From assembly GCA_945859605.1 (NCBI GenBank), contig OX243825.1:20901196-20965195 (forward strand): a stretch of 64,000 bases of DNA, read 5' to 3'. The notes under the pieces are model-generated. The model had not been told where the DNA came from. It saw nothing but the letters and a program-made list of their open reading frames with translations, and ran no database searches. A program made the translations under genes and the position numbers. Position 1 is the stretch's first letter; each line of letters starts with the position of its first letter. Source of the DNA: Lumbricus rubellus. Its lineage: Eukaryota; Annelida; Clitellata; Crassiclitellata; Lumbricidae. Shown in pieces: positions 11,682 through 23,171 of this stretch.

Positions 11682-11897
11682 GGGCGCGGTGGTGTAGTGG
11701 TGGCGTCGTTGCCTTGGAGCCGGAAGGTTCGAGGTTCGAATCCACCTCGCCGCGTAAGAACCTTGCAAGTCCTTCACTCACAATTGCTCAGCGCTTCGGC
11801 GTGAAACTCCGATGCATTGTCCGCTCTGCATTCGGGAGCGCCTCTGAGTAGTGAGCTTGAAGTGGCGCTATAACAAGTGCACATACAAACAAACAAA
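11682..11897 (+). mobile_element. tRNA-derived SINE copy 3 (near full length)
   Basis: The best-preserved copy of the family. The tRNA-like head has box A-like TGGTGTAGTGG and perfect box B GGTTCGAATCC. A unique body follows, then the 3' tail GGGAGCGCCTCTGAGTAG with GAAGTGGCGCTATAACAAG and a short ACAAACAAAC tail. The tail resembles the 3' end of the LINE at 61165-62092, the expected arrangement when a LINE reverse transcriptase mobilises a SINE. Confidence 0.9.
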
Positions 11898-12307
11898 TGG
11901 AATGCATGTAAAATAAAACACCCTCAGTTTGTATAGGATTAAGCCGCTTAAACGAGTGATAGGAGACTGAATGAAAGGAGAGAGCGCATTTAAGATGGAT
12001 GAAATCATTGGATGAAAAGGACAAAGCGTTATTAGATAATAGTGGATATTTGACAAGTTATAAATAATTTTTATTGAAACACGCTGAAGCTATAAAATTA
12101 TGCCAATAAATAGTATTAAATACTATTAGGACAAAAGATCAGACACAAGCTCACAACACACTTTCCCTGCGGTGACAGTGCATCATGGTGATTGATGACG
12201 CATTATTTGACTTCGTATACGCATGGCTGAATCGCAGAGGTGACAACGAAAATCTAGGAAACAAACGACAATATCCATCTATACATATGCAATGTTATCC
12301 ACATATG

Positions 12308-12407
12308 TACATATATATATATGCTCGATATCCACGTGTCATTTATATATATATATATATGCTCGATATCCACGTGTCATTTATATATATATATATATAT
12401 ATATATA
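12308..12407. repeat. (AT)n tract with a duplicated 30-bp unit
   Basis: The segment GCTCGATATCCACGTGTCAT plus an adjoining TA run occurs twice in tandem (about 12321 and 12361). Confidence 0.8.
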
Positions 12408-12715
12408 ATAACTGAGTTCTGACAAAGGACGAAATATTGGATGTGCAGTCAACCGTAACGTATACCTTGACAAGTGATGCAGATGCTTCTGATTCTAGGC
12501 TTGTTATCATCATCATCATCAGCAGCAGCAGCAGCATCTGCCGCATCAATAGCAGTATGCAGCATGGGCGGAGATTTAGAGGGGAACAGGTGGGACGGTC
12601 CCCCAAAAGCTTTTAGTTGGGACCGAGATGCTCACATACCCACAATATTTCATAAACATTTCATTAATATCATTAAATTTGAAAAAAGCTTGAAAACCTA
12701 AGGTTATAGTGTGCA

Positions 12716-13225
12716 AATCCAAAACATTATAAACAATTGGGAGGCGACACTCTGAAGTCTTGAAGTCTTAAAGCATGACTATCAGCATTGAATTTTTTAT
12801 TTAATCTTCAACCATGAGATGACAGCTTAAAATGTTACCATTACAGTGTGTAAATTAAAAAAACTAAACAATTGGGATACACTATTGAAATCTTAAACCA
12901 TTATCAGCACTGAAATTATGAAGAATTTCACCTAAATGACAGCCTAAATTCTACCGCAGCGGTGTGGAAATTTAAAAAAATTAAACAATATTATTGGGGG
13001 AGACACTATTGAAGTCTTAAACCAATATCAGCACTGAAATGATGAACAATTTCACTTAAATGACAGCCTAAATTCTACCATAGCGCCGATAGCGGTGTAA
13101 AAAATCTTTAAAATTAGACGATGTGGAGGGAACACACCCCCCCCCCACTCTCTCTCTCTCTCTCTCTCATGCTCGGCTGTCATTTTAGCAAAATTGTTCA
13201 TCATTTCAGTGCTAATGAAATGTCC
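12716..13225. repeat. About 135-bp tandem repeat, three copies, plus an inverted partial copy
   Basis: Units beginning near AAACAATTGGG and containing CAGCACTGAAAT and AAATGACAGCCTAAATTCTACC recur around 12728, 12866 and 12985. 13165-13220 is the reverse complement of part of the unit (TGTCATTTTAGCAAAATTG, then CATCATTTCAGTGCT). No coding potential. Confidence 0.75.
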
Positions 13226-14229
13226 ACGCAAATAGGTTATTAAATGACTTGCTTCGATAACTGATCCTAACTTCACATCATCTTATTGAAGGTGAGATGC
13301 AGAGTCGTCTTTCTCTTCGAAAGGCGCTATATAAAGTTCTAGGTGACAATTACAGGCATGCGCGGTGAGGGAGGCGGCGACATTGCAATAAAATGCCGAA
13401 GTCGAAGGTGGGTGGGGTAAAAACGAGAAAGACATTATTGTCCACTTGAGCATTTGACATCATGATCCCCGGTCAGTTTTATCGGAGAAAGACAATTGAG
13501 ATAATTGTGAAGCACGTCACTGGTAACTGGACACCACCGATGTATTGTTATATCTGGTCTTCCAATTCTCATTATGGTATTCGTTCCGTCTCGATGTGAT
13601 CGTGTGTCCTGACTTTAAACGCTCGCATATTCATCTGTTCGAGTTGGACACCTATTATATTGTGGCTGAAGGATGCCGAGGGGCCAGAGGCAAATGCCAT
13701 CCATGAGTCCTGCGACTTTTATAAAGGGTATACCTATATCGACCAGTGTTATTTATATTAACTGAAACTGTAACTGAAATAGCAGAATAACTGAAAAATC
13801 ATTGTGAGTTAACTCCAACTGAAACTGAAACTGAAAAATGTTGAATAACTGAAACTGTAATAGAAACTGAAAAACAATAACTGTATAACTGAAGAATCAA
13901 AAGGAGTTAACTTGAAAATAAAACAAGAGCTTTTTTCTTACTTACTTATTGAACGGAAATTCTAATCTACTACACGTTAAGTTCTCTATGTTCATTTCAC
14001 TTCCGGTTCCTGTTTCTTTCCTATTCCTTTCCTGCTCAGGCTTCGGCGGTAAACTGGTAGACAATCTTCGACTAGAACCATGTTTAAGCCAAGTAGCGGA
14101 AGAAAATTAGAAAGCGGCGTTTGGGAACATTTTGTTTTTGAAGCGGCATTAGAATATAGGAGCTGGGTTTATGAAAAAGTCTAATGGTTTTCTTGCTTAA
14201 ATAGAAGCTGAATTGACAATTTTCATCAT

Positions 14230-14480
14230 GTGTCTCAACATGCATCCAGCTTCTATTTCAGATAGAAAAAAAACTTGATCCATCTTCCATTTCTTAAGCG
14301 GTTTTTCATCAATCCAGCTTCTATTTCACCTGTAAAAAGCTTCATCCAGCTTCCATTTCTCAAGCGTTTTCTCATTAATCCGGCTTCTATTTCTGTGGAC
14401 GAGTTGTCGGTGGACCAGTTGTCCGTGGACAAGTTGTCGTTGGACGAGTTGTCGGTGAACCAGTTGTCGTGGAACCCAGC
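14230..14480. repeat. Two tandem repeats inside the hAT element
   Basis: A unit of about 60 bp with CATCCAGCTTCTATTTC occurs about three times (14240-14400). Then a 15-bp unit of the GTGGACGAGTTGTCG type occurs five times (14395-14472). A plus-strand frame reads the 15-mers as VDELS-like pentapeptides, but there is no independent sign that it is expressed. Confidence 0.75.
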
Positions 14481-14501
14481 TGCTCGCTACTGCACTGACT
14501 G

Positions 14502-14771
14502 ATGCCTGCCACCGCTGCTGTCAAAGAAGCAACCATCTTCAACGGTGACCTAGATAATGGACTGTCCTTCTGGGTGGATCGACAGAGCTCCTATCCATCT
14601 CTGGCCCTGATTGCAGAAGACTTCGTATCCGCGCCTGCTTCACAAGCATACGTTGAGCGCGTCTTCTCAGCTTGTTGGGACTTGTGTGCAAGAAAGCGAA
14701 ACAGATTAAGTGTAAACCTGGAACGTCGTGTGTTCCTTAAAGTCAACCGACAATATTTAAAATCTGATTGA
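14502..14771 (+). pseudogene. hAT transposase C-terminal dimerisation fragment
   Basis: An 89-codon frame whose second half is the hAT dimerisation region: YPSLALIAEDFVSAPASQ, AYVERVFSAC, then KRNRLSVNLERRVFLKVN. In intact hAT transposases this lies at the C-terminus after the RNase-H-like core; that core and the BED finger are absent. It is the remnant coding sequence of the delimited element at 13744-15020. Confidence 0.9.
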
Positions 14772-15188
14772 TCTCCTATTCAACTTTCTGGGAGCTTTGC
14801 GCAATATGTGTGACTGCGATCAGTGTTTTAGTAGTTGTGACGTTTGAAAATACATGTACTAACTGTAACTGAAACTGTAACTGAAAAATAAAAAATAACT
14901 GTAACTGAAACTGAAAAATCTCATCGTAGTTAACTGTAACTGAAACTGTAACTGGAAAAAAATAAAATAGATAACTGTAACTGAAACTGTAACTGAATAA
15001 CCATAACTGAAATAACACTGATATCGACAAAAGTTAATGACTTATGCATGCCTCTTCAAATATAATACTGCAGAGAATTTATTGTAGCTGAGGGCAGCCA
15101 GGAGGAGGCAGGGGCAATTGACCCAGGGGCCCGGCAATTTTAGAGGCCCGACTTGGTAGTTATATACAGAGAAAAGTTTATGATTTAA

Positions 15189-15235
15189 CACTTTGACCGC
15201 CTACACGCCATGTTAAATGACTGGCGGTCAACGTG
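15189..15235. mobile_element. 47-bp piggyBac-like micro-MITE between TTAA sites
   Basis: Inverted ends CACTTTGACCGCC and (reverse complement of the right end) CACGTTGACCGCC, flanked by TTAA on both sides (15185-15188, 15236-15239). TTAA duplication with a CACKTTGAC-type end is characteristic of piggyBac-superfamily elements. Confidence 0.7.
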
Positions 15236-15269
15236 TTAAGCCTTTTTAAATATACGTGTAGTATGTATA

Positions 15270-15365
15270 CTGTAGGACGCGGTGGTGTGGCGGTAAGTTT
15301 GTCGCTTTGTGACAGAAGGGTCGCAGGTTCGAATCTACCTCAAGCCAGTATAGGCCTACGTAACG
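15270..15365 (+). mobile_element. SINE head fragment
   Basis: ACGCGGTGGTGTGGCGG with box B-like GGTTCGAATCTACC; the body is lost after about 15365. Confidence 0.65.
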
Positions 15366-15898
15366 ACCTTGGACCGCAACCTTCCAACTCCAGAGCACCG
15401 AACATACAACAACGCCACTGTGCCCCACAAAATTACCCTTATCCTGCGCTGCGTTTTCAAGCTCTTGCATGCCAACAAATTTAACCGCAACCATTGTGTT
15501 TTGCTGCATGTTTACCTCCTGTAAAAATATCTTGGGGCGCCTATATGGTATAGGCCTACACAGAATGCCATAGATCTTAATACATGTAATTGCCCATGCA
15601 TGTACAACATAAAGTGACTCATTTATCCAGACAATAACATGGCCACTTATTGTTTCTTAATCGTGTCTGCGTTTGCGCTCTCACGACCGAGCTAATTTGC
15701 CAGGCAATGTGTCAACACGGATATACATGTAGCATCAATCTGCTGCGAGAAATATATCCATCGCTTAGCGAACGAAACACGAAGAAATTACTGCATGTAA
15801 TATAGTCTTAGTGAGCGTGTCATGACGTCTTTATAGGAAGAGGCAATAATAGACACAACATCGTGATGTACCGTTATATATAATTATACACAAATATA

Positions 15899-17068
15899 CA
15901 GGGTGGGCCATAAAAAGTAACCCCCTAAGGTTTTTTGCCAATATCTTGGCCAGAAGTAGGAATTTCGAATTGAAATTTTACAGTCTTACAGGCAATTCAT
16001 ACACATGATGGTTAGATTTCAAAAAATATTTCAAAGACAACGAAAGTTATAACACTTTTAGTGAGGCCACCCACCGTTTTTTGACGATTCAAAAACAAAC
16101 GCAAAAAATTAGGTTTTTTGCCAATATCATGGCCAGAAGTAAGAATTTCAAAATGAAATTTTACATGCTTAAAGACAATTCATATTTACACATGAAGGCC
16201 AGATTTCATCGACATAATTCAAACACAACACATGTTATGCCACTTTTAGTAAGGCCATCCCCTCCCCGTTTCTTGACGATTCAAAAACGAAACGCAATGA
16301 AAAGCAGCAAAAACACAATTCTATTAAGTCTCATCTCAAATAACTGTTGTCAAATGAACTTGATAGTGCTTCACAACTTGTGTTCAATGTGCCCGTCACC
16401 AGTGCCAAAACTTCTTTTGAGTCTCTTTGCAAAGTTCTTGATGGACCTGTTGATTAATCTGACAGATTCCTTATTTACCAATTTGATTGTCATCTTGTTA
16501 AGTGACTTCTCAGTGACGTGCAGCTACTCTGGTATCCTGTGTCTTTTTTAAATAGTAACAATAATGATCATCTGGCAATATCAAGGCTATTTGATAACAA
16601 TTACTTGAGATGAGACTTAATAAAATCGTATTTTTGCTACTTTTTCGCTGTGTGAAGTTTTGAATCGTCAAAAAACGGTGGGTGGCCTCACTAAAAGTGA
16701 TCTAACTTTTGTTCTGTTTGAAATATTTTGATTCAATCCGGCGATCTTCTGTAGATATAAATTGTCTTTAAGCCTGTAAAATTTCATTTCAATATTCTTA
16801 CTTTTGATCAAGATATAGGCCAGAATAATTGAAATCGTTTTTTGTTACTTTTTGTTGCGTCGCGTTTTTGAATCGTCAAAAACCGGTGGGTGGCCTCACT
16901 AAAAGTGGTATAACTTTTGTTGTGTTTTAAATATTTTGTTGCAATTTTACCATTGTACGTAAATATGAATCACCTTTAAGACTGCAAAGTTTCAGTTAAA
17001 AGTTCTTATGTTTGGCCAAGATATGGGCTAAAAACTGTAGGGGGTTACTTTTTTAAAGGCACACCCTG
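15899..17068. mobile_element. 1.17-kb nested palindromic (fold-back) element, Tc1/mariner-like ends
   Basis: The left end CAGGGTGGGCCATAAAAAGT and the right end (reverse complement CAGGGTGTGCC, then AAAAAAGTAACCCCC) are inverted and sit between TA dinucleotides. Two long arms follow on each side: unit A (15899-16110) and unit B (16111-16345) on the plus strand, and their inverted counterparts C (about 16600-16830) and D (about 16860-17068). All four contain CACTTTTAGTRAGGCCA-like and TTGACGATTCAAAAA-like blocks. The loop (16345-16600) has no gene. TA flanks in AT-rich DNA are weak evidence by themselves. Confidence 0.8.
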
Positions 17069-17097
17069 TATATATATATGGGTATGGGTGTGTTTGA

Positions 17098-17152
<55 letters not shown>
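17098..17152. repeat. (AT)n microsatellite
   Basis: About 27 uninterrupted AT units immediately right of the fold-back element. 17160-17520 shows no supportable gene. Confidence 0.95.
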
Positions 17153-17156
<4 letters not shown>

Positions 17157-17529
17157 CACCCATGGCATACTCTGAGTCTTGTGTTTATATCTACAGCCGG
17201 ATATCGTCTGCCATGCAATCACGTGACCATCGATTAAGACGATATTTTGTGGTGGCATGTCTACGAATACGATTAGCATGGAAGAGACGCCAATGCAGTG
17301 ACACCATGCACTGTGATGCTGATGTGTCTGCGCGTGCGCGTGCGTACATGTGTGCACGTCAGCTGTGCACTTCCGACAAAAGACAATCTCATATCTACTG
17401 TACATGTATACCCACGCATACATACACATGCTTGCAATATAACATGGCTGGCATCCATAATGCTAATAAATGTTTACATGTTCACTGTACAAACATATAT
17501 ATAGACTTCTATTATACATATATATCATT

Positions 17530-17690
17530 ATATAATATATATATATATATGCTTGCCTCAACATATAGTGAATCTTTCAAGTATACAACTATATATATAT
17601 ATATTATATATACATGTTGGGGTGCGTGTGTCATGGAGGGATATACTATCACCCACACCCAGACCTACCTCCAACCAACACACACACACA

Positions 17691-17721
<31 letters not shown>

Positions 17722-17754
17722 CTTCCCCATATAAATTTGCTTTATCTAACAGAG

Positions 17755-17786
<32 letters not shown>

Positions 17787-17865
17787 TACATATATTTATA
17801 TTCCATATATATATATGTATATATATTACATTATATATAGACTATATATATATACACGGAACTTG
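17530..17865. repeat. Clustered (TA)n tracts
   Basis: Several TA runs (17536-17551, 17590-17612, 17694-17721, 17756-17785, 17806-17855) separated by short unique sequence. No coding frame survives scrutiny. Confidence 0.85.
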
Positions 17866-18045
17866 AAGCGACGACAGAGGTGACTGTTTTCCGTCATGTC
17901 GACGGAAGAAGACCTGCTGCTGTGCGTGCTCTCCTTCCACAGTTGTTCTTTTCCACTGCAGCCCCACTCCCCTCACCCGTGCAATACAGGGGGCATGTAT
18001 GTCTTTGTTGTCATGCATGGTGGTGGCGGAAAAGAAGCTGTGTAT

Positions 18046-18180
18046 AGAGGAGGAGGAGGAGGAGGAGGAGGAGGAGGAGGAGGAGGAGGAGGAGGAGGAG
18101 GAGGAGGAGGAGGATAAGGAGGAGAAGGAGGAGAAGGAGGAGAAGGAGGAGAAGGAGAAGAAGGAGGAGGAGGAGGAGAG
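18046..18180. repeat. (GGA)n microsatellite with GGAGAA interruptions
   Basis: About 65 bp of pure GGA followed by GGAGAA units. It yields Gly, Glu, Pro or Leu homopolymer frames in every register, which are artefacts. Confidence 0.95.
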
Positions 18181-18379
18181 TAGGCTGGTGAGGAGGGGGA
18201 GGATGGTATAGGAGAATCGTGACACTTGTGGAGGTGCCGCCGGAAACGGTCACCCTGCGCCCCCACCCCCAACCAACCACACCCCCTTCTCAGGAGCAAT
18301 CCGCGGCTTTAATTCCGACAAAACGATCAACTCTGCATATATATATATATGGGTATATATATATATATATATATACACC

Positions 18380-18654
18380 CATGGGCGTCCGCAGCGGGGC
18401 TGGATTTTTCGCATAGTTGCACATAAATTTAGATTATTTGGTTGTGATTGTTACAACGCGATTTTCAATGTGATTATCGATTCGTTCTACAAGTTGAACC
18501 TTTATATCTTTCTTTGGGCGCATGACTTATAGGTAGGCTATAGGATTCTCTCGTGGTAATATGGAAATTCAAACTGTCACCCATTAAATTTAGACCATGA
18601 GACAATTATTTAAAAGTTTGCGCCCCCCTAGAAAAATTCCTGCGGACGCCCATG
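18380..18654. mobile_element. MITE family A relative, 275 bp, TSD TATACACC
   Basis: Perfect inverted ends CATGGGCGTCCGCAG, with the exact octamer TATACACC on both sides (18372-18379, 18655-18662). The interior is AT-rich and non-coding. TSD length and CATGGGCG ends place it in the same hAT-like group as the 22.9-kb copy. Confidence 0.88.
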
Positions 18655-18794
18655 TATACACCCATAAATATATATATATATATATATATATATTGAGATC
18701 TATAGAGTTACAGACCTGTATACAGTGTATAGTATATACCACATGCATTATACTCGTATAGGTTCAATAGCTAATATGCCGGTGAAACATACAC

Positions 18795-18795
18795 G

Positions 18796-18826
<31 letters not shown>

Positions 18827-18850
18827 CAAGTGCACACACACACACACAGA
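18795..18850. repeat. (CA)n microsatellite
   Basis: Interrupted CA run. 18855-19260 has no recognised feature. Confidence 0.85.
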
Positions 18851-19265
18851 CGCACGTGAGCAGTTGACCTTATATGCTCAGAGTCTCAGACACTTGTCTA
18901 ACGTATCATCACAAAACGTCTTCCATGCTGGCTATATTTTATTTAGACAATCGTCCTCTGTTCAGCTTTCTTGCATAGACCATGATAATATACAACGAAA
19001 GCTGACAACCATAAATCTGCTTTGTGTAAGTGGCACTAAGATTTCTCTATTTATGTAGCTCATTTTTTTATCCAAACAAATCAGCAGCTTATCTTTTTAC
19101 ATCAGTCAACAGCATCATCACTAGATGACGTAATCTTATCCATCTAATAAAATTTAGACACAGCGGCCACGTACAAGTTATGGCTTGTTTTAAAATTTAT
19201 ACCGTAATCATCCCTGTATATTATAATATGCAAAATGTAATAACCCCGGTACGCGTTTTTTAAAA

Positions 19266-19502
19266 GGCTACTTACATAGTTAAAGGCTACTTACACTTAA
19301 AGACTACTTACATACTTAAAGGTTACTTACATACTTAAAGGCTACTTACATACATACTTAAAGGCTACTTACATACATACTTAAAGGCTACTTACATACT
19401 TAAAGGCTACTTACATACATAATTAAAGTCTACATACATACTTAAAGGCTACTTAAATACTTAAAGGCTACTTACATACTTAAAGACTACTTACATACTT
19501 AC
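19266..19502. repeat. Tandem repeat of ACTTAAAGGCTACTTACAT
   Basis: About 11 units of roughly 19-23 bp with variable TACATA spacers. No coding potential. Confidence 0.85.
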
Positions 19503-19997
19503 TTTCATCATCCAAAATCAAAATCCTCTTTTGTCCCCCATTTCCCAATCCACTCCACTTCCATATCCTCCTCCATCATCCATCCGTCCATCCCCTTCCC
19601 ATTCTGCGTATCATCTTTCCATCTTCATTGTTCGCGAAAGACAATGCAGTTGCCATACCGCGCGACAGGTGTCACCAACTGCTTAGCCCCTGGAAACCAT
19701 CATCAACATTGCTCGTCCATCCTTCCGCTGACCCCCCCCCCCATCCCCTGTACGGGCACCTGCCTCCCCGACCCCTCCCTCCCCATCCCAAGAAGCACTC
19801 GTGCGGCGGTCAATCTGCGTGATTAAATTCGTCTAATAATAGTGGAGAATAATTATATTATTGGGAAGAATCCGTTCTAATAAATTGCTAATCCGCGCCG
19901 ATGTTGAGTGGCGGATGGCTCAATGGACAGGATGGCTCCGTGTAGATGGATGGCTCAAGCATGGAAAGCTTTCGTCTTTCTCTAGCATCAGACGCGA

Positions 19998-20018
19998 CTG
20001 CTGCTGCTGCTGCTGCTG

Positions 20019-20056
<38 letters not shown>
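19998..20056. repeat. (CTG)n microsatellite
   Basis: CTG units interrupted once by GAT. No surrounding exon. 20100-20340 is C-rich and low complexity (CCCTCCC, TATCAACC). Confidence 0.85.
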
Positions 20057-20057
<1 letters not shown>

Positions 20058-20631
20058 ATGAGTCAGGATTATGACAATGCAACATGCAAACAGAACTTAA
20101 TGGACAACCACCCAGCCTCTGTAGCCTTTCACCTCCTTCCCACCCCACCCCGTATCAGCCCTCCCTGGACCCCTCCCGTATCAACCATCACCGCCCACCC
20201 TCATCCCTACCCGGACCCCTCCCTTATCAGCCCTCACCGCCAGCCCTCCCTTATCAACCCTCCCTGGATTCCCTCCCATTGTGGCCCTCGCCCGCCTACC
20301 CCCATCACCCCCGACGGCATCACCCTTGAGGCATGATGCTAATTAAATAGTACGGTCGTAGCCAGCAGACCGTGGATCCAGTGCGCATGCTCGACAGCAG
20401 CAGCAGCAGCAGCGGCCACGCTATGATTAATCTTCATTTAGATCTTAACCGGTTTTAACTGGATGAAAGATGCATACGATCAGACATGATGGATTTCTGC
20501 TCACACTATCATGGATGCAATGCAAACTGTTTATGGCAATCATAGCGTTTTTATATAGCGCGTCTTCACGATTTATAATTATAATCTGAGTCGCTCCTCA
20601 GGTACGAAATAGGAACAGTTCTTTGTGGGAT

Positions 20632-20830
20632 GCTTCATCCATTCATCCATTCATTCATCCATTCATTCATCCATTCATTCATCCATTCATTCATCCATTC
20701 ATTCATTCATTCATTCATTCATCCATCCATTCTTTCATTCATTCATTCACTCATTCATTCATTCACTCATTCATTCATTCATGCATCCATCCATTCATGC
20801 ATCCATCTATTCATCCATCCATCCATCCAA
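20632..20830. repeat. (CATT)n/(CATC)n microsatellite
   Basis: About 200 bp of tetramers. The Ile-His-Ser/Pro frames it produces are artefacts. Confidence 0.95.
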
Positions 20831-21189
20831 GACCATAGCCATGATTTTGGAAATTGGGATGTTACGGCATACCAAGAAATTATGGAAAGGACCGAGTAGC
20901 CTAAACCATGTCGTGTTGAAATGAATTATAGACCTAATCATCCAAGTAGGCCTATATGCCTAATACATGTGTCTAAAAAGTATAGCCTAAGCCCCCACGC
21001 GTGTGAATGCATGTGGGCCTACTTTCAGTTGCAAACAATGATCTTCTTCAGCAATGAACGCAAAAACTCAACATGCACACGCATAAAAAATTATACACGA
21101 CTATACGTCTACGCTTCACAGACAACGAGAATTTTTTCGCAAATTTTCCAATCTTTTCTAGTTAGGGGTAAAAAATTAAACTAATGAAT

Positions 21190-21490
21190 TCTAAAGACGC
21201 GGCGGCTAAGACAGTAGTCATCCGGCTTGCGTTGCGTCGACGTCGTCGGCGACGTACGATGCGGTGCAACGGCGACCGTCTTAATCGTCCGAGTCGTCTG
21301 CTAATTCCGGCGCGCTTTTACGACCGCTCTAATAATCGTTTGGCGCCAGTTGGCCAGACGACGCTACGTCTGATCGCGATGCATTCGGCCGACGACCGCC
21401 GTTCAGCCATTTGCCACTATCATAATTACGCCCGACTCATTTATAATCCCCAAGGAAATGCTTCAAAACGGGCGACGACCAGGCAGAGGT
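21190..21490. promoter_or_regulatory. CpG-dense unique segment, possible regulatory element
   Basis: Unusually CpG-rich, non-repetitive DNA (CGTCGACGTCGTCGGCGACG and similar) in an AT-rich setting. TAAT-type homeodomain cores lie just downstream (TTAATTAATTAGCTAATGAG at about 21653). A 105-codon Arg-rich frame spans it but matches nothing I know. Function is inference only. Confidence 0.25.
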
Positions 21491-22937
21491 CAGAGACATG
21501 ATTATTTTCCCCCACCCTCACCACCTCTCCCCAGCTTTTACCCCCCCCCCCACTCTTCCTCGACTAGGGTATACCCCCTCCCCAAATCGCATCTTTCGCT
21601 ACTTCCGCTCGCTCTGTCGTCTTTCGGTCTGAATAAATTCCGATCTGCTCGGATTAATTAATTAGCTAATGAGAATCTTATACCGTAGTAGTTCGCATAT
21701 AAACGTAAACGATGTTTATATACGATAATAACAGCGGTGGCCCGTGTATAGGTGGAGTTTCCCCTCCCACCCTACCCGTGTAGGTGGATCGGTTGTTTCT
21801 TTGGAGCATTGATTAATGAATTGAAAGACTATCTAATTGCCATTATATCGTTTCAACTGACGATGTCGCCATCTTGGTTTCTTAATCGCGTTGGCAGCTG
21901 CGTTTATAGCGATAATAGTCCATGTCCAATTCTAACGTTCTGAGCACCGTTTTATGACTACAGTTATGAGCAGATAATATAATTATGACTCGAGCCCCAT
22001 GATTGTTTTCGATTATTACAGGCATTATTATGTCGCATTTAACCAGGTAATTCATCTGTTCGACATTATATATATATATATATAATTATATATATAATTA
22101 TATATATATATATATATTGTAAGCCCTATGTATGTATGCGCGGTGCGCACGCACCTATAGTAAGCTTAGGCCTACAAATGTATGATAGCCTTAACGATGT
22201 TTTGCAAGGTTGAAAGAAAGGGAAGACTCGGAAGAGCGTAGGTTATAATTATCTATAGGCCTATACAGAAAGATAAAAAGTAAAAAATATATTGTGTTTA
22301 CAAAAGTTAAAAGGACCGTTTAATGCTTTTCACAATCAAGCCATATTGCTGTGTAGGCACCATATACTTTTGCATAGGTATATAGACTACTTGATTAACA
22401 CACATCACACACGCACACACACGCGCGCACACGGAGACAAACAACAGCACATGGATCCATAACACCGACCCAAGCGCACACATGCACGCGTAGCAAAGTA
22501 CATGTATAGCCTACTCAGCCCTACTGTAATATACATTATAGTATATAATTCGGATTTCCATGGGCATTTGATTAGGTTTTTAATTTTATGAGGTTATAAT
22601 GATTGGCGTCAGTAGAAATTCACGGCAACAAATCTCTAAAAGTCACGGCAGGATTTTGCAGAATGATTGAACATCACCACAGATAAAATTCTCGGCATTA
22701 AATCACGACTTTATTTTTACTAAGATCCAAACAAACAACGCCGCAGATAACAAAGAAATGCTGCTGTCGCATTGTAGGCCTACAATGCCTCAAAAATGTC
22801 CATCATATCACCTTTGTAGGCTATTTACTAAGATAAACAATATCACATCAATAATATAAAGATCCCAAAGCTGTCGGGCTGTCGTCTTGTAATTTGTTAC
22901 GTTCAGAAACATAACCTAGGCTACATGTAGTCCTAAG

Positions 22938-23171
22938 CAGTGGCGGAGACCTGGCCGGAGAATTGGTGGGGACGAAGGAGTGGCGGAAGGAAAGAAATTT
23001 TTTTATTTTCATGATTTTGCCGAAAATTTTCTATTTTCGCCGCCAAGAAGTTGATACCTTTTTTTTAGTCCTCACGCTCAATTATTGGAGGGGGGACGAA
23101 TGCATGGGCCGTCCCCCCAACCCCTACATTGGGGGACAGTCCCTCTGTCCCCCTCTAGGTCTCCGCCCATG
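22938..23171. mobile_element. MITE family A copy, 234 bp, TSD GTCCTAAG/GGCCTAAG
   Basis: Ends CAGTGGCGGAGACC and (reverse complement of the right end) CATGGGCGGAGACC. Flanking octamers (22930-22937, 23172-23179) differ at one base. The interior has GGGGACGG/CCGTCCCC blocks and TTTTTTTTAGTCCTCAC, related to the GACGACTAAAAAA motif of other copies. Confidence 0.8.

Larger units (their letters stand above)
13744..15020. mobile_element. hAT transposon, internally deleted, 8-bp TSD ATATCGAC
   Basis: Complete ends are visible: left terminus CAGTGTTATTT and right terminus AAATAACACTG, a perfect 11-bp inverted repeat. Each is flanked by the identical octamer ATATCGAC (13736-13743, 15021-15028), the hAT signature. 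About 170 bp at each end is made of AACTGAAACTGTAACTG-type subterminal repeats, in the same orientation at both ends. The interior retains a transposase C-terminal piece (14502-14771) and two internal tandem repeats. At 1277 bp it is too short for a full transposase, so it is a non-autonomous deletion derivative. Confidence 0.93.

Noticed and set aside
16081..16551. 156-codon frame inside the palindromic element
   Set aside because: Runs across arm B and the loop with no transposase motif; low-complexity chance frame.
20019..20336. Pro/Ser/His-rich frames after the CTG repeat
   Set aside because: C-rich low-complexity DNA without splice sites or domains.
22065..22120. Palindromic TATATAATTATATA run as an origin or terminator
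   Set aside because: Ordinary AT microsatellite; no supporting context.
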